DNA of 64,000 bases, taken from positions 1 through 64,000 of the forward strand of contig NZ_NFJL01000021.1 of NCBI RefSeq assembly GCF_002159835.1, written 5' to 3'. The stretch comes from Blautia sp. An249. Lineage in GTDB: Bacteria; Bacillota; Clostridia; Lachnospirales; Lachnospiraceae. Both the position numbers and the translations under genes were made by a program. The first letter of the stretch is position 1; each line of letters starts with the position of its first letter. The notes beneath the pieces are model-generated. The model made no database searches and had not been told where the DNA came from. It saw nothing but the letters and a program-made list of their open reading frames with translations. Of this stretch, positions 42,392 through 51,605 are shown in pieces.

Positions 42392-42436
42392 TGTGTCACC
42401 CCCTTCCTTTACCTGTCTAGGGGCGGTAACAGGAAG

Positions 42437-42445
42437 ATTATAGCA
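42437..42445 (-). promoter_or_regulatory. extended -10 promoter of the toxin mRNA
   Basis: Read on the minus strand the bases give TGC-TATAAT, the same extended -10 as in the antisense promoter. The -35 region is weak, TTCTTT-like. Transcription would start near 42430, about 40 bases before the toxin start codon. Confidence 0.6.
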
Positions 42446-42520
42446 TAAAACATCGAAGAAAAGAATCCGTTTCGGGTTCTTTTTTTAATGGGAAAATACG
42501 AAAGGAGAGGGCTTTTGACT

Positions 42521-44011
42521 ATGACGAAACAAGAATTTATTCACCAGATCGCCGGGTATGTACAGAAATATGCGCCGCAGTATGAAATTAAGTGCTGCAG
42601 CGCTGTGATTGCCCAGGCTATCTTAGAGAGCGGCTGGGGAGAAAGCCGGCTGGCAGCCCAGTACCATAATTATTTTGGGTTGAAATGCGGTACCAAGTGG
42701 ACAGGACCTTCTGTCAACCTGGTCACACAGGAAGAGTATCAGCCGGGGACATTGACTACAATAAAGGATAATTTCCGTGTTTATGGCAGCATGGAAGAAG
42801 GCGTGAAAGGATATTTTGAATTTATCCAATTGTCCCGGTATCAGAATTTAAAAGGCATTAAGGACCCACAGACTTACCTGGAGACAATCAAAGCGGATGG
42901 ATATGCCACAAGCAGTAATTATGTGGCCAATACGACGGCAGTGGTTAATCAGTACAACCTGACACAGTATGACAAGGAGGAAAATGGAATGAACAAGACC
43001 GAAGTAATAAACAAAGTCCTCTCTATCGCAAAAGCCGAAGTAGGCTATCTGGAAAAGGCCAGCAACAGTAGTCTGGACAGCAAGACGGCCAACGCGGGCA
43101 GTAACAACTATACGAAATATTGGAGCGATATTTATCCTTCCTATCAGGCACAGCCCTGGTGCGTGGTTTTCGTGACCTGGGTGTTTCAGCAGGCTTTTGG
43201 GAAAGAGATTGCGAAAAAGATGCTGAAGCATTACCCATATGTCTATGTACCAACGCTTATGAACCTATTTACCCGGTATGCAAACCCGGAAGTCGGAGAT
43301 ATTGTCTGCTTTTACCGAAATGGGGAATTTACCCATACTGGAATTGTGACCAAAGTTTCTGGCGACCGGTTCTGGACAATTGAAGGCAATACGTCTGGAG
43401 CTTCCGGTGTGGTAGCCAACGGTGGTGGGGTTTGGGAGAAATCTTACTATAACAGCCAGCTTCCGGGAACAAAGTTTGCAAGGCCTGACTGGTTCCTGGC
43501 AGTTACGGAAGAGCTGAAAATTGACGCGTCCCATTGGTTAGAAAAAGGAGACAGCGGGGAACTGGTAAAAGAAATCCAGGAAGACTTGATTTATTTAGGT
43601 TTTTCCTGCGGCCCGGATGGGGCAGACGGAGAATACGGGGATAACACCGTCAAAGCGGTGAAGGCAGCCCAGAAAGCCTATGGTTTAACCCAGGACGGTC
43701 AGTATGGTCTGAAGACCAAAAACGCTGTAGATAAATCGGTGGAGGAAAAGAGAAAAAAGGAGGAGACAAATAAGTTGCAGACAGCGGTATTGGATAAGGT
43801 GACATTACCTTATATCAAAAAAGGCAGCAAAGGAATCGGTGCAAGTATGCTGCAAACTATGCTCGGAACAAAAGTAACTGGAACCTTTAATGACGATGAT
43901 GTAAAGGCATTTAAGGATTTCCAGAAGAATACAGATCAAAGTCAGGATGGAGTCTGCGGAGAAAACGGTTGGAGAGCTGTAGTGGCACACGTTCTGGCGA
44001 ATACAAAGTAA
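42521..44011 (+). CDS. prophage endolysin: glucosaminidase, CHAP, peptidoglycan-binding
   Basis: The protein is 496 residues from ATG 42521; a TTG at 42515 is an alternative. Domains run in order. First is a GH73-type glucosaminidase (about 1-150) with the catalytic Glu in AILESGWGES and the Y/F-rich YHNYFGLK strand. Second is a CHAP amidase/endopeptidase (about 155-330) with C214 in QPWCVVF, H272 in FTHTG and the EGNT turn. Third are two peptidoglycan-binding repeats (about 345-400 and 425-495). Two catalytic domains cutting glycan and peptide bonds are usual in endolysins of Firmicutes phages. It lies near a truncated holin, supporting a prophage origin; the gene is intact. Confidence 0.9.
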   Translation: MTKQEFIHQIAGYVQKYAPQYEIKCCSAVIAQAILESGWGESRLAAQYHNYFGLKCGTKWTGPSVNLVTQEEYQPGTLTTIKDNFRVYGSMEEGVKGYFEFIQLSRYQNLKGIKDPQTYLETIKADGYATSSNYVANTTAVVNQYNLTQYDKEENGMNKTEVINKVLSIAKAEVGYLEKASNSSLDSKTANAGSNNYTKYWSDIYPSYQAQPWCVVFVTWVFQQAFGKEIAKKMLKHYPYVYVPTLMNLFTRYANPEVGDIVCFYRNGEFTHTGIVTKVSGDRFWTIEGNTSGASGVVANGGGVWEKSYYNSQLPGTKFARPDWFLAVTEELKIDASHWLEKGDSGELVKEIQEDLIYLGFSCGPDGADGEYGDNTVKAVKAAQKAYGLTQDGQYGLKTKNAVDKSVEEKRKKEETNKLQTAVLDKVTLPYIKKGSKGIGASMLQTMLGTKVTGTFNDDDVKAFKDFQKNTDQSQDGVCGENGWRAVVAHVLANTK

Positions 44012-44064
44012 AGTGCAGATAATTAAATCGTCTGTTGTAATGCTGGGGGTGGGAATCACAGAAT

Positions 44065-44264
44065 ATGAGTGCTTATTTATGGAATATCTTTTGTCCGACT
44101 GTGTTCGGGACAGGTTCAGCGAAAGAAGCAGGCGAAAAGACAAAAGTTTGGAATGCATAAAGTCATAGTTGTTACGGAACGGGCTCTTTGTAAGTTTAAG
44201 GTTGCCACAAAGGTGATGGATGTACTTCGCCAGGCAGGGTTAGAAGTTTTGGTTTTTGCTGAAC
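44065..44264 (+). pseudogene. fragment of an iron-containing alcohol dehydrogenase
   Basis: An ATG at 44065 opens with a typical Fe-ADH start (CPTVFGTGSAKEAGEK) and stops at about 44158. In the neighbouring frame the sequence continues as HKVIVVTERALCKFKVATK and AGLEVLVFAE, the next strands of the same fold. The gene is thus frameshifted and lacks everything beyond the first 60-70 residues. It lies right beside the second copy of the direct repeat (44293-44407), so it probably marks an old junction. Confidence 0.6.
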
Positions 44265-44346
44265 ACCACTTTTTTTGCAAAAAGAAACGGATTCTATAGA
44301 TAAAAAAACAAAGATAATATAGAATAGTGATAAAACGGGAAAGAGG

Positions 44347-45138
44347 ATGTATGGAACAGTGAAGAATAAAAAAGAATATGAACAGACAATCCAGGATTTA
44401 ACTTTAATGCTACTTTATCTTACGAGAGTGTCAGATAATAATGAATTTTGCCGTTATCGGGAATTGAGTTGGAAAGGATATGACTTTGAAGTCCTTAATC
44501 AGTTGGAAAACGCACAACTGCTCTGGCAGCCCCAATATCGCAGAGGGTACGAAAAATATCTCTATCTGACCGAGGAGGGCAGGCGTCGGGCACAGGAGCT
44601 TCTTGAGGAATACAGTTTTTCGGACAAAAGATTGAATGAAAAGTTTGAATTCAGGAATATTTTGCCCGAAGAAACGGAACAGGCCATTGAAATCGAAAAA
44701 ATCTGTTTTCCGCCAAACGAGGCGTGTTCAGCAGAGAGAATGAGAGAGCGAATTCTCGTAGCATCAGAATTGTTTCTGGTGGGGGTTGACAGAACCAGTG
44801 GAAGAATAGCCGGGTTTTTAAACGGAATCGCCACAGATGAGTATTCGTTCAGAGATGAATTTTTTACAAATGTAGATTTACATACCCCAAATGGAAAGAA
44901 TATTATGCTGTTAGGTTTGGACGTCCTTCCGGAATACCGCGGACAGGGGCTTGCGCGGGAGCTTGTGTTCCAGTATCTCCGCAGAGAATGGAACAGGGAC
45001 AGAAAAATGGTATTTTTGACATGTTTGAAACCAAAGGTGAAGATGTATGAGAAAATGGGGTTTCGTAACTGCGGATTGTCAGAATCCTCATGGGGCGGGG
45101 AACAATGGTATGAGATGAATTATGTGTTGAATATGTAG
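44347..45138 (+). CDS. GNAT acetyltransferase with N-terminal DUF6429-like domain
   Basis: The 263-residue protein joins two parts. The first 85 residues have the pattern CRYRELSWKGYDFEVLNQLE and a helix-strand end LYLTEEGRRRAQELL, as in small DUF6429/winged-helix-like proteins. The rest is a GNAT fold with acetyl-CoA loop LPEYRGQGLARELV and the strand CLKPKVKMYEKMGF. The ATG at 44347 abuts AAGAGG, so a GTG at 44359 is also possible. The substrate is unknown. A truncated copy of its first 20 codons lies at 40391. Confidence 0.8.
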   Translation: MYGTVKNKKEYEQTIQDLTLMLLYLTRVSDNNEFCRYRELSWKGYDFEVLNQLENAQLLWQPQYRRGYEKYLYLTEEGRRRAQELLEEYSFSDKRLNEKFEFRNILPEETEQAIEIEKICFPPNEACSAERMRERILVASELFLVGVDRTSGRIAGFLNGIATDEYSFRDEFFTNVDLHTPNGKNIMLLGLDVLPEYRGQGLARELVFQYLRREWNRDRKMVFLTCLKPKVKMYEKMGFRNCGLSESSWGGEQWYEMNYVLNM

Positions 45139-45226
45139 GGGATTTGTCTGTTCGGATGCTGCAAAAGCATTCAACGTAAAGCAGATGAACTTTTGAAATA
45201 GAGAAAGCTTTATTAGAGGAAAAGAA

Positions 45227-48200
45227 ATGGATACAAAAGAGTTAATGAAGGCAATGGGAACTGCTTTCATAGATAAAGAAACCAATTCAAATCTTGCATA
45301 TTGCCCGGAATTTCTTTCCAATGATTACAAGCAGGGAAGAAAGGTATTAGTTTCATTGGATAAAGAATTAAACCGTTGTGATGAATTTTTTATCAGTGTA
45401 GCCTTTATTAAAATGAGTGGAATAACTCCCTTTCTAATGACTTTAAAAGAACTGGAGAAAAGAGGGATTCAAGGCAAAATTCTCACAACGGACTATCAGA
45501 TCTTTACAGAGCCTAAGGCTTTAGATAAACTTGCAGAATTAAAGAATATATCATTAAAGATATATCGTTGTAATCCAGTGAAAGACGGTTTTCATACAAA
45601 AGGCTATGTGTTTAAAGAAGATGAAATTTATAGAATTATCATTGGCAGTTCCAATATGACAATTAGTGCCATAACAACCAATAGAGAATGGAATACAAAA
45701 ATTGTATCAACAGAATATGGACAAGTTGCCAGTGATATAGTAAATGAATTTCGTGATCTCTGGGAGGATGACAAATCTGCGGACTATGAGGAATATATAG
45801 AAGAATACCGCAAGAAGTATGTAAAGCAGCAGATTATAAGAAAACAGCAACGTCAGGCGGCAGCGGAAGAGATAGTAGAATTCCATAGATACACTTTAAA
45901 GCCCAATAAAATGCAGGTTGAGTTTATTAACAATTTAACTGAGATGAGAAGTCAAGGCGTGGACAGAGCTCTGTTGCTCTCAAGTACAGGTACTGGGAAA
46001 ACATACGCATCCGCTTTTGCTATGAGGGAATTGGGATTTAAAAAAGTACTTTTTTTGGTACATCGCAATCAGATTATAAAACAAGCGATTGAATCCTATA
46101 GAAATGTATTTGGAAAAAGTATATCGCTGGGATTGTTTTCAGGAAGTCTTAATAAAAAGGAAGAAGATAGAGATTATATATTCGCTACGATTCAGACGTT
46201 GAGTAAAGAGGAAAATATGCGCTTATTTTCTCCGGGACATTTTGATGCCATAATATATGATGAGGCTCATCACGTAAGCGCAAAAAGTTATAAAAAGGTA
46301 ATGGAATATTTTAAACCGAAATTCACTTTGGGTATGACCGCAACTCCGGATAAACGAGATGATCATCTTGACGGAAAAAATATTTATGAAATCTTTGGAC
46401 ATAACATTGCCTATGAGATAAGATTGCAGCAGGCTATGGAGGAAGATTTGTTATGTCCGTTTCATTATTTTGGAATTACGGATTTAGAATTTGTCGGGGA
46501 TGGTACGGGTAAGAATGTGCGCAATGAGGAAAAATTTGAGAATTTTAGATATTTGACCTGCGATTCTAGAGTAGACTATGTGCTCAAACAGGCAAAGTAT
46601 TATGGTTACAGTGGAGAAAGAGTAAAAGGACTTATCTTCTGCAGCAGGGTAGATGAGGCAAAAGAACTGTCTAGAAAGTTCAATGAAAGAGGCCTGCGGA
46701 CGATGGCACTAAGCGGGACAGATTCCGATGAAGTCAGAACAGAAGCCATAGAGAGGCTCGCTATGGATGCATGTGATGCCACAGAAGAAAGGCAGCCTTT
46801 GGACTATATTCTTTCTGTGGATGTTTTTTCAGAAGGTACAGACATAGTTGAAATTAATCAGGTAATTATGTTAAGGCCAACCCAGTCACCAATTGTTTAT
46901 ATACAACAGTTGGGAAGAGGGCTTAGAAAAGCCGAAGGAAAAGAGTATGTTGTGGTACTTGATTTTATAGGCAATTATAAGAATAACTTTATGGTGCCTA
47001 TCGCCCTGTCGGGAGACAGAAGCTATAATAAAGACAATGTGCGCAGATATATTATGGAAGGATCGCGTATAATTCCCGGGGAGAGTACTCTGCATTTCGA
47101 TGAAATATCAAAGAAGCGGATATTCCAGGCAATAGATAATGCAAATTTCAGTGACATGAAACTGATTAAAGAAAACTATTTTAATCTTAAGAATAAACTG
47201 GGACATATCCCGGCATTAGCTGACTTTGATAAGTATGGGGAGATGGATATAGAGAGAATATTTGATAATCAGAGTTTAGGTTCTTATTACAAGTTTCTTG
47301 TAAAGTATGAAAAAGAATATACTACGAGGTTTACTAAAAGCCAAGAGCTGATGATTGAATTCGTATCTAAGAAAATAGCTAATGGGAAGCGAGTTCACGA
47401 GTTAATTCTTCTTAAAAATATGCTTTCTAGGCCACATGGTTTAATTGGTGATATGCAGGAGGTATTGCTTCGCGACTATGGAATAGAGATGAATGAGAAC
47501 ACAGTAGAGAATATTATTAACATCATGACGAACGAATTTTCATCAGGTTCTCAAAAGAAAACGTATGAGAAATGCATTTTCATGCAGCCAGAGCCAATAG
47601 AAAAAGCGGAAGCATTTTATAGAGAAGCAAATTTAGATTACCGAGTAGCTGAACGAATGCGAGCGTATGCTGAAAAACTGCTGGGGAACGACAGAGAGTA
47701 TTGTATAAGTGATGCTTTTTCAGAAATGTTGTTTGATAAAGAATTCCGAGACATGATTGAGGAATTGGTTGATTACGGACTCGGGAAATATGCTTCCTGC
47801 TACAAAGATAGATACCCGAATACAAATTTGGTACTTTATCAGAAATATACCTACGAAGATGTTTGCCGGCTGCTGGAATGGGAACATAATGAAGTTCCTC
47901 TTAATATTGGAGGATATAAATATGATAGGAAAACAAAGACATTTCCTGTATTTATTAACTATGACAAATCTGATGATATAAGTGATACTATAAAGTATGA
48001 GGATCATTTTACAGGCAGTAATCGTTTGATTGCCATATCAAAATCCGGAAGAAGCATGCAGTCGGAAGATGTTCAGAACTTCCTGAATTCCCAAGAGAGA
48101 GGAATCGATGTCCAGCTTTTTGTAAGAAAGAACAAAGCAGATAAAATATCTAAAGAATTTTATTTCCTTGGACGGATAAATGCAACGGGCAGAACGAAAG

Positions 48201-48301
48201 AAATTGTTATGCCAAATACGGATAAAACAGCAGTGGAAATTGAATGGGTGCTTGATACGCCCATAAGGGAAGATATATACGAATATATCGTTAATGGTTA
48301 A
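45227..48301 (+). CDS. PLD-nuclease / DEAH helicase / DUF3427 protein
   Basis: This 1024-residue protein begins with a phospholipase-D-type nuclease half site (HTK at 123-125, followed by IIIGSSNMT). A superfamily II helicase follows: Walker A STGTGKT at 253-259, DEAH box DEAHH at 345-349, motif III GMTATP and motif VI QQLGRGLRK near 560. The C-terminal third matches DUF3427, with a FPVFINYDKSDDI segment and a RSGRS-type end. Proteins of this form pair with Nudix hydrolases in many bacteria and are suspected defence enzymes acting on foreign DNA. The neighbour here is indeed Nudix. Confidence 0.85.
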   Translation: MDTKELMKAMGTAFIDKETNSNLAYCPEFLSNDYKQGRKVLVSLDKELNRCDEFFISVAFIKMSGITPFLMTLKELEKRGIQGKILTTDYQIFTEPKALDKLAELKNISLKIYRCNPVKDGFHTKGYVFKEDEIYRIIIGSSNMTISAITTNREWNTKIVSTEYGQVASDIVNEFRDLWEDDKSADYEEYIEEYRKKYVKQQIIRKQQRQAAAEEIVEFHRYTLKPNKMQVEFINNLTEMRSQGVDRALLLSSTGTGKTYASAFAMRELGFKKVLFLVHRNQIIKQAIESYRNVFGKSISLGLFSGSLNKKEEDRDYIFATIQTLSKEENMRLFSPGHFDAIIYDEAHHVSAKSYKKVMEYFKPKFTLGMTATPDKRDDHLDGKNIYEIFGHNIAYEIRLQQAMEEDLLCPFHYFGITDLEFVGDGTGKNVRNEEKFENFRYLTCDSRVDYVLKQAKYYGYSGERVKGLIFCSRVDEAKELSRKFNERGLRTMALSGTDSDEVRTEAIERLAMDACDATEERQPLDYILSVDVFSEGTDIVEINQVIMLRPTQSPIVYIQQLGRGLRKAEGKEYVVVLDFIGNYKNNFMVPIALSGDRSYNKDNVRRYIMEGSRIIPGESTLHFDEISKKRIFQAIDNANFSDMKLIKENYFNLKNKLGHIPALADFDKYGEMDIERIFDNQSLGSYYKFLVKYEKEYTTRFTKSQELMIEFVSKKIANGKRVHELILLKNMLSRPHGLIGDMQEVLLRDYGIEMNENTVENIINIMTNEFSSGSQKKTYEKCIFMQPEPIEKAEAFYREANLDYRVAERMRAYAEKLLGNDREYCISDAFSEMLFDKEFRDMIEELVDYGLGKYASCYKDRYPNTNLVLYQKYTYEDVCRLLEWEHNEVPLNIGGYKYDRKTKTFPVFINYDKSDDISDTIKYEDHFTGSNRLIAISKSGRSMQSEDVQNFLNSQERGIDVQLFVRKNKADKISKEFYFLGRINATGRTKEIVMPNTDKTAVEIEWVLDTPIREDIYEYIVNG

Positions 48302-48327
48302 TTTTACAAAATAAAAGGAGAAATGAG

Positions 48328-48738
48328 ATGAAAACAATTAAAGTCGTTGCAGCAGTGATCTGTGACTCCGTTCAAAATAAGACAAAAATATATGCAACAG
48401 CTAGAGGATATGGAGAATTTAAGGGGCAATGGGAATTTCCAGGAGGAAAAATAGAAACAGGAGAAACATCTAAGCAGGCTCTGAAACGTGAGATTATGGA
48501 AGAGTTAGAGACACAAATAGAGATTTATGATTTGATTGATACCGTCGAGTTTGATTACCCGAAATTTCATCTGTCAATGGAGTGTTTCTGGTGCGAAGTA
48601 ATAAAAGGACATCTGATTCTAAAAGAGGCAGAGAAAGCAAAATGGCTTACGTTGGATGAATTAGATGAGGTAAATTGGCTTCCTGCGGATCTTGTACTGA
48701 TTGAAAAAATAAAGAAAGAATTGCGTAAAGTCATTTAA
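48328..48738 (+). CDS. Nudix hydrolase (MutT-like)
   Basis: This 136-residue protein has a complete Nudix box: G40, E46, R54, E55, E58, E59 within GGKIETGETSKQALKREIME, the region that binds Mg and diphosphate substrates. The family hydrolyses nucleoside triphosphates such as 8-oxo-dGTP. AAAGGAG precedes the start, 26 bases after the helicase, so they form one unit. In that pair its substrate may be a nucleotide signal or a damaged nucleotide rather than general housekeeping. Confidence 0.85.
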   Translation: MKTIKVVAAVICDSVQNKTKIYATARGYGEFKGQWEFPGGKIETGETSKQALKREIMEELETQIEIYDLIDTVEFDYPKFHLSMECFWCEVIKGHLILKEAEKAKWLTLDELDEVNWLPADLVLIEKIKKELRKVI

Positions 48739-48761
48739 TTATCAGCAGGAGGTATCAAGGT

Positions 48762-48821
48762 ATGAACGGAGGTTTTTTGTTAATTCCATTTTTAATCATT
48801 CGTTTTTTGCTGCCTCCCTAA
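48762..48821 (+). CDS. 19-residue hydrophobic peptide or gene-start remnant
   Basis: A strong AGGAGG (48747-48752) sits 9 bases before an ATG that encodes MNGGFLLIPFLIIRFLLPP and then stops. The sequence looks like the start of an isoprenylcysteine-methyltransferase-type membrane protein that has been cut short. It could also be a genuine small hydrophobic peptide. It lies between the Nudix gene and a convergent gene. Confidence 0.4.
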   Translation: MNGGFLLIPFLIIRFLLPP

Positions 48822-49144
48822 AAGTGCATGAGAAACAGACAGATGCCATGGCATGCGGCCATGAACAGCGGGCCGGCCGCGCGTAATCTGCTTTTTATAA
48901 AAATACCAATAATCCCATCGGCCAACTGTACAAGGAGCATGGCCACAGTAATAATTTCTAAAATTGCCGGCGCCTGTAAGCAGAATGGGATAAAAGCGAT
49001 TCCGGATAGTGCAAGACTCCGGGCGAACATATAAAGAGCGTTTGTCCGGCCGGCGCCGTTTTGGGCTGTGGCTGACTGGACGGCAAAACAGGCGCCCAAA
49101 GTTGCGCTGATAAAAGTGATACAGGCAGTTATATAATAAAGCAA
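48818..49144 (-). CDS. small four-helix membrane protein
   Basis: The protein is 108 residues from a TTG at 49144, eight bases after AGGAGG. Four hydrophobic segments cover most of the chain, with a polar GRTN loop near residue 33 and a KSRLRA loop near 85. It resembles small membrane proteins of the DUF4345 type, but I cannot be sure. No operon partner is on this strand. Confidence 0.6.
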   Translation of the reverse strand: MLYYITACITFISATLGACFAVQSATAQNGAGRTNALYMFARSLALSGIAFIPFCLQAPAILEIITVAMLLVQLADGIIGIFIKSRLRAAGPLFMAACHGICLFLMHF

Positions 49145-49317
49145 AGTTTTAGCCTCCTATTCTTTCCATAAATTTCCTTTTGAAGTAAGTATAGTATAAC
49201 ACGACAGAAAGAACGGTGCACATGCAGAGAGGATAGTTTTCATGGAAAATTCTGCGATTACCCGCTGTTTTATGAGCAATGGTTAATTTTTAAGAGCAGG
49301 AATTAACATCGATTCAA

Positions 49318-49346
49318 TTGTCCCCAGGGGCGTTGTCTGCTATGAT
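49318..49346 (+). promoter_or_regulatory. sigma-A promoter of the XRE-TPR regulator
   Basis: TTGTCC (49318-49323) and TATGAT (49341-49346) are separated by 17 bases with TGC before the -10 (extended). It lies about 50 bases before the start codon at 49395. Confidence 0.6.
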
Positions 49347-49394
49347 AGAGGGTAACAAAGGCCGATGTTAATAAATGAAAAAGAGGTGCTTTTT

Positions 49395-50441
49395 ATGGAA
49401 ATAGGAGCAACGATACGGAAATTCAGAAAAGAAAGAGATATGACCCAGGAAGAAATGGCGAACCGGCTGGGCGTAACCCCTTCGGCGGTTAATAAATGGG
49501 AAAACGGAAATTCTTATCCGGACATTTTGCTGCTTGGGCCCATTGCCAGACTTCTGAATATTTCTCTGGATACCTTGCTGGCCTTTCAGAGCGAGCTGAC
49601 GGAAGCCGAAATAAAGAATATTATTGGAGAAGTAGACAGACGATTTAAAGAAAGTACTTATGAGGAGACTTTCCAGGTAATTAAAAACTATTTACACAAA
49701 TATACTAACTGTGAAAAGCTGGCCTGGCAGTTAGCGGTGATGCTGGATGCCCACCGCCTGTTGAAGAAGGTTACAGACCCAGAACAATATGATGAATTTA
49801 TTTTAGCGTGTTATTTTCGTGCCCTGGAAAGCGGGGAAGAAGAGATTCGAACTTGCGGGGCAGATTCGCTGTATAATTTTTATTTAAGGAATGAACAATA
49901 TGAAGAAGCGGAAAAGTATCTGAATTATCTGTCAGCGCAGAGTCCGGAAAGAAAGAGAAAGCAGGCGGCGCTTTACGGTAAAATGGGACGAACACAGGAA
50001 GCTTATAAAGCTTATGAAGAACTGTTGTTTTCGGATTACCAGATTGAAAGTATGGTTTTTAACGGCCTGTATAGCCTGGCAGTAAAGGAACAGAATCTTG
50101 AGAAGGCGCAGTTCTATCTTGAAAAACAGACGCAGCTGGCAAAACTTTTTGATATGGGGGAATATTATGAGGTCTACGGCGGGCTGGAACTTGCCGCTTT
50201 AAAACAGGAAGAAGAAGAGGTTCTGGAAATTGCTGAGAAAATGTTATCCGGTGTTGAGAAGATTGGAGACTTTAACAGCTCTCCCCTTTATGAACATTTG
50301 GAATTTAAGAAAACGGACCCGGATATTGTAAGGAATTTAAAGAAAACCCTTCTAAAAAGCTTTCGGTATGAGGAAAGTTACGGATTTATGAAAGAAAACA
50401 GCAGGTGGAAAAAGATGCTGGAAAAATACAAAATAGAATAA
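49395..50441 (+). CDS. XRE-family regulator with TPR sensor domain
   Basis: The protein is 348 residues from the ATG at 49395, with GAGGTG 6 bases upstream. An N-terminal helix-turn-helix (MTQEEMANRLGVTPSAVNKWENG) is followed by about 270 helical residues with TPR-like units (YEEAEKYLNYL, TQEAYKAYEEL). This layout is typical of Firmicutes regulators that bind peptides or partner proteins (RRNPP-like). No signal-peptide gene is adjacent, so its ligand is unknown. Confidence 0.8.
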   Translation: MEIGATIRKFRKERDMTQEEMANRLGVTPSAVNKWENGNSYPDILLLGPIARLLNISLDTLLAFQSELTEAEIKNIIGEVDRRFKESTYEETFQVIKNYLHKYTNCEKLAWQLAVMLDAHRLLKKVTDPEQYDEFILACYFRALESGEEEIRTCGADSLYNFYLRNEQYEEAEKYLNYLSAQSPERKRKQAALYGKMGRTQEAYKAYEELLFSDYQIESMVFNGLYSLAVKEQNLEKAQFYLEKQTQLAKLFDMGEYYEVYGGLELAALKQEEEEVLEIAEKMLSGVEKIGDFNSSPLYEHLEFKKTDPDIVRNLKKTLLKSFRYEESYGFMKENSRWKKMLEKYKIE

Positions 50442-50464
50442 AAATTTCCTCCTGTTTTCACCCA

Positions 50465-50493
50465 TTGACTTTTCCTTATGTCCTTGCTAAGAT
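50465..50493 (+). promoter_or_regulatory. sigma-A promoter upstream of a leader hairpin
   Basis: TTGACT (50465-50470) and TAAGAT (50488-50493) are 17 bases apart with TGC before the -10. The start site near 50500 lies before the terminator-like hairpin at 50517, so transcription of the nucleotidyltransferase gene must read through it. Confidence 0.65.
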
Positions 50494-50516
50494 GTAAACA
50501 GATGTACTGAATAAAG

Positions 50517-50546
50517 TCCTTCGCCGTAAGGCGGAGGATTTTTATT
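50517..50546 (+). terminator. leader terminator (attenuator candidate)
   Basis: TCCTTCGCC (50517-50525) and GGCGGAGGA (50530-50538) form a 9-bp stem with one G-T pair and a GTAA loop followed by TTTTTATT. It lies between a promoter and the nucleotidyltransferase gene. Confidence 0.75.
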
Positions 50547-50586
50547 ATCAATTTTTGTTATCAAATGTAAGACAGGGGTGTTTGTT

Positions 50587-51600
50587 TTGCGTGATTTTAA
50601 AAGATTATTAGATACAGAGGAATATGGATTTTTAAAGGAGCATCCCAGGCTGGGAAAGCGGATTATCCTTCTGGGAGTGGGCGGAAGCTATGCCTACGGG
50701 ACGGACAACGAAAACAGTGATATTGACTTTCGTGGGATTACCTTGAATTTGCCGTCCGATCTTCTGGGACTGACCCAATTTGAGCAGTTTGAGGACAGGG
50801 ATACAGATACGGTGATTTATTCCTTTAATAAAATGGTTCGGCTGCTTTTGGACTGTAATCCCAATACCTGTGAAATTCTGGGACTTGAAAAAGAAGGGTA
50901 CCTGATCCTCACGGAACTGGGACAGGAGCTTCTGGATAACCGTTCCTTATTTCTGTCCAAAAGGGCGGCCAGGTCTTTTAGTGGTTACGCTCAGGGACAG
51001 ATTCGCCGGCTTCAGAATGCCATTGCCAGAGATTCCATGCCCCAGGCCCGGAAGGAACAGCACATTTTACACGCGGTTCAGAATTCTCTGGAGGATTTTC
51101 GGAGTCATTATGAATCCTTCGATAAAGGAAGCATCCGGCTGTATATTGATAAGGCAGAGAATCCCGGGTTTGAGACGGAAATCTTTGTAGACGCCAGCTA
51201 CAGGCATTTGCCCCTGAGGGATTATGAAAATATGTGGGGCGTAATGCGAAGTGTGGTAAAGAGCTATGATAAAATAGGAAAACGGGGTCAGAAAGATGAT
51301 AACCATCTGAATAAACATGCCATGCATACGATCCGTCTGTTTATGATGGCCATTGATATTCTGGAAAAAGGGGAGATCTGTACCAGAAGAACCCGGGAAC
51401 AGGAACTTCTCTTAAAGATTCGAAACGGCGGTTTCCGCCGGGAAGACGGTGGGTTTGCACCGGAGTTTTATGATATTCTGGCGGATTATGAACAGAGACT
51501 GGAGAAGGCATCCAAAGAGAGTATCTTACCGGAAGAACCGGATATGGAAAAAGTGGAGGCTTTTGTGGAAAAGATAAACAGAAAAGCGCTGGAGGTGTAG
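50587..51600 (+). CDS. RlaP-like nucleotidyltransferase
   Basis: The protein is 337 residues from a TTG at 50587, eight bases after AGGGG; a GTG at 50578 overlaps that box. The polymerase-beta-type active site is GGSYAYGTDNENSDIDF (GS followed by SDID), and the rest is helical. It matches the COG3541/RlaP nucleotidyltransferase type. It is followed five bases after its stop by a second enzyme of the same kind. The substrate (RNA end, protein or small molecule) is unknown. Confidence 0.8.
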   Translation: MRDFKRLLDTEEYGFLKEHPRLGKRIILLGVGGSYAYGTDNENSDIDFRGITLNLPSDLLGLTQFEQFEDRDTDTVIYSFNKMVRLLLDCNPNTCEILGLEKEGYLILTELGQELLDNRSLFLSKRAARSFSGYAQGQIRRLQNAIARDSMPQARKEQHILHAVQNSLEDFRSHYESFDKGSIRLYIDKAENPGFETEIFVDASYRHLPLRDYENMWGVMRSVVKSYDKIGKRGQKDDNHLNKHAMHTIRLFMMAIDILEKGEICTRRTREQELLLKIRNGGFRREDGGFAPEFYDILADYEQRLEKASKESILPEEPDMEKVEAFVEKINRKALEV

Positions 51601-51605
51601 ATAAG

